Positions 59,040 through 64,000 of a stretch of 64,000 bases of DNA are shown here, in pieces. Both the position numbers and the translations under genes were made by a program. Position 1 is the first letter of the stretch. The number at the start of each line of letters is the position of its first letter. This DNA comes from Arabidopsis thaliana (taxonomy: Eukaryota; Streptophyta; Magnoliopsida; Brassicales; Brassicaceae): contig NC_003076.8 in assembly GCF_000001735.4 (NCBI RefSeq), forward strand, positions 24,493,835-24,557,834, read 5' to 3'. The notes below the pieces were generated by a model. The model did no database searches. It was not told the origin of the DNA and was given only the letters and a program-made list of their open reading frames with translations.

Positions 59040-59047
59040 TTTGGCGC
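59040..59047 (+). promoter_or_regulatory. E2F consensus site upstream of RPA70D
   Basis: TTTGGCGC fits the E2F/DP consensus TTTSSCGC exactly and lies about 235 bp upstream of the RPA70D start codon. S-phase control of RPA genes by E2F is well known; site use here is inferred. Confidence 0.5.
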
Positions 59048-60366
59048 ATTTTGTTTTGTTTGATAATGGACTTTGTATGCGAAAGAAACTGTGTTACAAA
59101 AGCCTTTCACTTCAGGCCCATAGTTTATGGTTTTGTTTTTATGTGTGGGTCTTGAATCCACCGTATCACACGTTATGATTCATAAATATCTAAAATTTAT
59201 TTCCAACAAATACAATTTTTTTGTTTCTTAAAGAACACATACGATATTATTATTTCAGAAAAAGATTAAATACAAAATCCCCAGGATCAAAATCAAACAC
59301 CAATTCCAGATTAAACAATATCAACAATCTTTAATGTTTTTGACTTTTTTTTTTCTCTGAATGTTTTTGACAATTGAAAAAAATAATTCTACGCATTGCG
59401 TGAGGCAAACATTTAAAATTTTAATTTATATAAAGAGAAAATTTATACTTCTTGACTTGGGAAAAAAAAACTTGCTGAGGTCCTTACTTGATATGAGCTG
59501 TCAACTACTAGTGTGAGCCGTACAAATATAATCGGACGGTTCAGATCAATACATTGCGAGCCAGTCAAACTTCAAGTATTGACTAATCAACATCAACGTT
59601 TATTACACTAATTTATTATTGTACCCCTTATTTTCCAAAAACATAATACTTTTATCCCTATTGTATCCAATAGCTCTAAAAAAATCCACCATAAAATGTG
59701 TTTAATGAAATTCGATTATCTCTGACGACAACATTATCAAAAATCAAGACAAGAGATAGAACATAAAATGTTCAAATTCGTAAAAGTAATTGAAACAAAT
59801 TAAATTCATTTCGAAGTTTATTAATTACATTTTGACCCCCAAATTTAAGTTAATTAGACTTACCATCCCCATGGTTTTCGTCCCGCCATATGGGGAAGTC
59901 AATGGACGAATCAATCTCAATTAGATTCGGGGCGGCCCAAAAATTTATCATTTTCTAAACCTTTCGTAATCTACGAAATTACGGGATCGCCTTCGTTGGA
60001 ATACTAATTCCATTTTTCAACTTTGTTTTTATAAATACAGTTTACGTGCACCACAACTTTTCTTCTTTCCCTTCTTCTTCCCCAATAATCTCGCTGAAAC
60101 TCTCTTGCTCTTGCTTCTAAAAATCTGTTCTTTGAGACTTTGATCACACAGTTATCAAAATCATAATCTCTTCTTTCCTGGTTTTTTTTTTTTTCTTCTT
60201 CTTCTTCCCGTTTCACGGTACGTTTACTCTGTTCGATCACCGAGTGTATGATAAAATGTTTCTGTGAAATCAAATAACATATCACTTTCTAATAAACATC
60301 AAAATTTCTCCTTTTTTACAGAAACAAGAAGTTTTTTTGGGAAAGCCGTTGACTTGACTTTTTCTT

Positions 60367-60449
60367 TGGGGTGTTGTGTGGGAGCTTATAGTATGGTACC
60401 ATAAGTGGGAGCTTATAGTTTGGGGTGTTGTGTGGGAGCTTATAGTATG
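60367..60449 (+). repeat. 54-bp tandem duplication in EXO70E2 leader region
   Basis: The sequence TGGGGTGTTGTGTGGGAGCT...TATAGTATG occurs at 60367-60395 and again at 60421-60449, with a shorter copy of gtgggagcttatagt between (about 60405-60419). Confidence 0.85.
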
Positions 60450-60777
60450 AGGAAAAATGTTAGATTTGAAGAATGCTTCACTGATTTTTTACCATAAGTA
60501 TGTCAACTGGATTAAGCTTAAGTAGTAATGGTTTTTACTATGTTCATGTGGGGATTTCTCTTCCTCTCTGTTTACTTCATTCCGAGATGACTTGAGATTT
60601 TTTCAAAGTATAGTTCTTGGAGTTAAGCTTACCTAGTAATCACTTTATATAACATCCCTTCGTTTACATTTGTGCTTTCACCTGGAAACACTTTAGACTT
60701 TTCTCTCTTCTGCCGTGTGTATTTAGTTGTCTAGTCAAATTTAAGTTGAGTTTAGGCTCTAGTCTTTGGTTTTGGTT

Positions 60778-62697
60778 ATGGCAGAGTTTGATTCCAAGGT
60801 TCCTGTTTCCGGAATGAACAATCATGTCTTTGAGGCATGTCACCATGTTGTTAAGGCACTGAGGGCATCTGATAACAACCTGGATGCCAATTTGAGAAAG
60901 CTCCTAAGTGACCTAGAGATGCATTTGTCAACATTTGGGATTGCTGATACCAAAGTTGAAGATGCAGGATTCTCTGAGATCAAGAAGAGATTCAAAGAAG
61001 CTGTGAAGAGAATCCGCAGTTGGGAGACAAACCAGTCGACGATGTTTGAAGCTGGTCTGTCTGAAGCTGATCAGTTCTTTCAAGCCCTGTATGACGTTCA
61101 AACAGTTCTTGTGGGTTTCAAAGCTTTGCCCATGAAAACTAACCAGATGGAGAAAGATGTTTACAACCAAGCTACGGTTGCTCTTGACATCGCGATGTTG
61201 AGGCTTGAGAAAGAGCTCTGTGATGTTCTGCATCAGCACAAACGGCATGTACAGCCTGATTACTTGGCTGTTAGTTCCCGTAGAAAAGATATTGTGTACG
61301 ACGAGTCCTTTGTCTCCCTAGATGATGAAGTTATTGTCGAAGCTTCTTCACATGAAGATGATGAACAGATATCGGACTTTTATAATTCTGATTTGGTTGA
61401 TCCCATCGTACTTCCTCACATCAAAGCTATTGCAAACGCCATGTTTGCTTGCGAGTATGATCAACCATTCTGTGAAGCTTTCATCGGCGTTCAAAGAGAA
61501 GCTCTGGAGGAGTATATGGTTACTCTCGAAATGGAAAGATTCAGCTGCGTTGATGTTCTCAGAATGGACTGGGAGGATTTGAATGGTGCAATGAGAAAAT
61601 GGACAAAGGTTGTTAAGATCATTACTCAGGTCTATCTCGCCAGTGAAAAACAGCTATGTGATCAGATTTTGGGAGACTTTGAGTCAATTTCTACAGCTTG
61701 CTTCATTGAAATCTCAAAAGATGCAATTCTATCACTCCTCAACTTTGGAGAAGCTGTGGTGCTGAGATCTTGCAAGCCAGAAATGCTTGAGCGCTTCCTT
61801 AGTATGTATGAGGTTTCAGCAGAGATTCTCGTGGATGTCGATAACCTCTTCCCCGATGAAACAGGCTCGTCTTTAAGAATTGCATTTCACAACCTGTCAA
61901 AAAAACTAGCTGATCATACAACCACAACCTTCTTAAAGTTCAAAGACGCAATAGCCTCAGATGAATCCACACGCCCCTTTCATGGAGGCGGGATTCATCA
62001 CCTGACCAGGTATGTAATGAACTACTTGAAGCTTCTCCCGGAGTATACCGACTCACTAAACTCACTGCTTCAGAACATACACGTTGACGACTCCATCCCC
62101 GAGAAAACAGGAGAAGATGTCCTCCCTTCGACATTCTCTCCAATGGCTAGACACCTCAGGTCAATCGTCACAACTCTAGAATCCAGCCTTGAGCGAAAAG
62201 CTCAGCTGTACGCAGACGAAGCACTGAAATCCATTTTCCTGATGAACAACTTCCGTTACATGGTCCAGAAGGTAAAGGGATCAGAGCTGAGACGCTTGTT
62301 TGGAGACGAATGGATCAGGAAGCACATTGCAAGCTACCAATGCAATGTCACTAACTACGAGAGATCCACATGGAGCTCCATACTCGCTTTGCTCAGAGAC
62401 AACAACGACTCTGTAAGAACCCTGAGAGAAAGATGCAGACTTTTCAGCCTTGCATTTGATGATGTTTACAAGAACCAAACCCGTTGGTCAGTCCCTGATT
62501 CAGAGCTCCGCGATGATCTTCACATCTCGACCTCTGTCAAGGTTGTTCAGTCTTACAGAGGATTTCTTGGAAGAAATGCAGTTCGCATAGGCGAAAAACA
62601 CATCCGATACACTTGTGAAGACATTGAGAATATGCTCCTTGATCTCTTTGAATGTTTGCCATCTCCAAGATCACTGCGCAGCTCTCGTAAGAGATGA
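60778..62697 (+). CDS. EXO70E2: EXO70E2, exocyst subunit of the EXO70 family
   Basis: 639-aa protein in one exon (AT5G61010), which is usual for plant EXO70s. The ATG at 60778 (MAEFDSKVPVSGMNNHVFEACHHV) was chosen; the open frame extends four codons upstream but without an ATG. The EXO70 rod covers the C-terminal two thirds (about residue 220 onward), including FMNNFRYMVQKVK-like LMNNFRYMVQKVKGSELRRLFG and WSVPDSELRDDLHISTSVKVVQSYRGF. EXO70E2 marks the plant exocyst-positive organelle (EXPO) in unconventional secretion; this is published knowledge. The frame is intact. Confidence 0.94.
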   Translation: MAEFDSKVPVSGMNNHVFEACHHVVKALRASDNNLDANLRKLLSDLEMHLSTFGIADTKVEDAGFSEIKKRFKEAVKRIRSWETNQSTMFEAGLSEADQFFQALYDVQTVLVGFKALPMKTNQMEKDVYNQATVALDIAMLRLEKELCDVLHQHKRHVQPDYLAVSSRRKDIVYDESFVSLDDEVIVEASSHEDDEQISDFYNSDLVDPIVLPHIKAIANAMFACEYDQPFCEAFIGVQREALEEYMVTLEMERFSCVDVLRMDWEDLNGAMRKWTKVVKIITQVYLASEKQLCDQILGDFESISTACFIEISKDAILSLLNFGEAVVLRSCKPEMLERFLSMYEVSAEILVDVDNLFPDETGSSLRIAFHNLSKKLADHTTTTFLKFKDAIASDESTRPFHGGGIHHLTRYVMNYLKLLPEYTDSLNSLLQNIHVDDSIPEKTGEDVLPSTFSPMARHLRSIVTTLESSLERKAQLYADEALKSIFLMNNFRYMVQKVKGSELRRLFGDEWIRKHIASYQCNVTNYERSTWSSILALLRDNNDSVRTLRERCRLFSLAFDDVYKNQTRWSVPDSELRDDLHISTSVKVVQSYRGFLGRNAVRIGEKHIRYTCEDIENMLLDLFECLPSPRSLRSSRKR

Positions 62698-63650
62698 TGA
62701 TGATGATGACTTGAGCCTAATGGACTCCATCTTTGTTCTTTTGATCTTTTGTTATTTACTCACTTATGCAATGTTTTGTGATTGCTTACATGCAAATAAA
62801 GTTGTAGAATTTTTATACTCCATTGTGGGGATGTAATAGTAATTGGCTATCTTGTCACTATGTCATCTTTGACATGCTTAATACAAATTCAATGTTTAAG
62901 TCGGATTTAACATTTATAATGACGATGGTTTTTTGGTTAACTCTATGGACTCATCTGATTTAACTGAGGTATGGACTTGGGCTATTTGACTAGGAGATAT
63001 CTTTGGTGACTTCTTACTACTACTCACCTCTGTATTCTCTGCTGGATTTTGGCATATGCAACAGCAAAGTGTTGTTGATGGAACAAGTGAAGGAAGTGAG
63101 CTAGCAGTGGAAAGAAGACTGGGCTGATTATGAATGTCAGTAATGACGTCTCTCCCCAGTCAAGAAGATAACTAGAGAATTATGCTTAGAAGATTTGATG
63201 GTAGCCTTGCTATTCTCCATCTATTCTCATCTTCGGAAAATTGTCTAAACTATAGTACCCTTATGTCCAAAAACCTACAATCTTCTGTCAAAATATGAGA
63301 AGGAACTTTTTTTGGACCGTTTGATTCCTGCATTCGAGTATGAAGCAGATGCCAAATGTTTCTCTTACTTGTCTTGCCTGAAAAGTTATATAAAACTGAA
63401 TAAGCTGATTCAATACCAATCTTTTACCCATATCCTCATATGTTGGACCATTACTAAAGGGATAGAGAATAACTGCAAGATGATGAATGCTCATGCCAAA
63501 ACTTCATCTACTAAGCCACTACCCTCTCAACTCGGTTCCAAAAAAAAAAAAAAAAAAGTCTGCAAATTCAGGAATGGAAACAAAACTAGAGAAACGCTCT
63601 AAATAGCCTAAAACAGCCCACCCAGTTCCCACTTAAAACCAAAGGTTGGT
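62698..63650. other. Convergent 3' flanks of EXO70E2 and ECT3
   Basis: Includes the EXO70E2 3' UTR, with plausible aataaa-type signals (about 62792-62798), and the ECT3 3' UTR on the other strand, with a 17-base A run near 63540-63557. No gene was seen. Confidence 0.5.
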
Positions 63651-64000
63651 TCAGCAGGCAGTAGCAACAGCATTTTTCTCCACAGGTAACTCGGTCTCTT
63701 TCACCACTTTCGATTCTTTAGTCACTTCAGCCGCAACTCCTAGTGCTGCTGCATCTTCTGAGGCTGTAGTAGACTCTTGAGGTTTCACAAGATTAATTTT
63801 TGACATTACACCTTTGTCTGCATTGGCCACCAATGTCTGCTTGGAAACAATACCAAAATTTGTAAGATATTCCTGTTATATAATTATATATATCAATGAA
63901 TTGTTGGTTTCAGAGAGGATTGTTGCCTGTTTTTTGATCTGCAGGTGTTTGCTTTTCCTTTCTTGGATAATCTTTTGACGATTCTCATAGAACTCAAAAT
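63651..64000 (-). CDS. ECT3: ECT3, YTH-domain m6A reader (3' end, partial)
   Basis: C-terminus of an EVOLUTIONARILY CONSERVED C-TERMINAL REGION protein (AT5G61020 by position), which binds N6-methyladenosine in mRNA in the cytoplasm. The last exon is 63836-63651 (TLVANADKGVMSKINLVKP ... VATAC-stop). The previous exon runs off the window and ends at 63927; it encodes FEFYENRQKIIQERKSKHLQ, the end of a YTH domain and the following basic helix. The 90-nt intron between them (63926-63837) has the donor CAG|GCAACA, a GC-AG intron. The YTH aromatic cage is outside the window. Confidence 0.88.

Larger units (their letters stand above)
58808..60777. promoter_or_regulatory. Divergent RPA70D / EXO70E2 upstream region
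   Basis: The RPA70D side contains an E2F consensus site (59040-59047). The EXO70E2 side has a CT-rich leader (about 60055-60217) with a probable leader intron 60218-60321 (CACG|GTACGT, TTTTTTACAG|AAAC) and a 54-bp tandem duplication at 60367-60449. No additional gene was found. Confidence 0.5.

Overview
This is a 64 kb piece of plant nuclear DNA. AT-rich intergenic DNA, GT-AG introns and the gene set identify it as Arabidopsis thaliana, and the gene order matches my memory of chromosome 5 around AT5G60890 to AT5G61020. Locus names are given from memory and were not looked up. For most genes I rebuilt the exons by hand from splice signals, and the resulting protein lengths (295 aa MYB34, 242 aa AGL8/FUL, 456 aa COBRA, 204 aa COBL5, 639 aa EXO70E2) support the identifications.

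Layout from left to right: MYB34 (+), a regulator of indolic glucosinolate and tryptophan metabolism, with a leader carrying small upstream ORFs; the lectin receptor kinase gene RLK1 (-), which carries two frameshifts in this sequence; the MADS-box gene AGL8/FRUITFULL (-); about 5.4 kb without a recognisable gene; COBRA (-); a kinesin-4 chromokinesin (-) divergent from CSTF50 (+); a rearranged patch with a COBL5 3' fragment, half a tRNA-Ala gene and a small secreted prolamin-like (ECA1-type) gene; COBL5 (-); the PPR gene PNM1 (-); tRNA-Ala(CGC); a second prolamin-like gene; tRNA-Thr(CGT); TCP5 (-) in a large intergenic area; a third prolamin-like gene broken by one stop codon; a G3BP-like NTF2/RRM gene (+); the DEAD-box helicase RH10 (-); RPA70D (-); EXO70E2 (+); and the 3' end of the YTH gene ECT3 (-), which runs off the window.

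The genes do not form a pathway; this is ordinary mixed euchromatin. The most interesting structure is the 31.8-37.5 kb patch. About 1.1 kb starting inside the tRNA-Ala gene (half tRNA, prolamin-like gene and 3' flank) has been copied next to COBL5, and the 3' end of COBL5 is present on both sides of the copy, like a very long target-site duplication. As a result the 3' flank of CSTF50 carries sequence antisense to COBL5 mRNA. Other points are the two compensating frameshifts in RLK1, a tandem duplication of the RLK1 5' end, a perfect 21-bp hairpin in a CSTF50 intron, and a kinesin that combines a mitotic promoter element, a cyclin-type destruction box, two KEN boxes and a KIF4-type cysteine-rich domain. 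I found no CRISPR, prophage or complete transposon, and nothing that qualifies as a wholly new multi-gene system.
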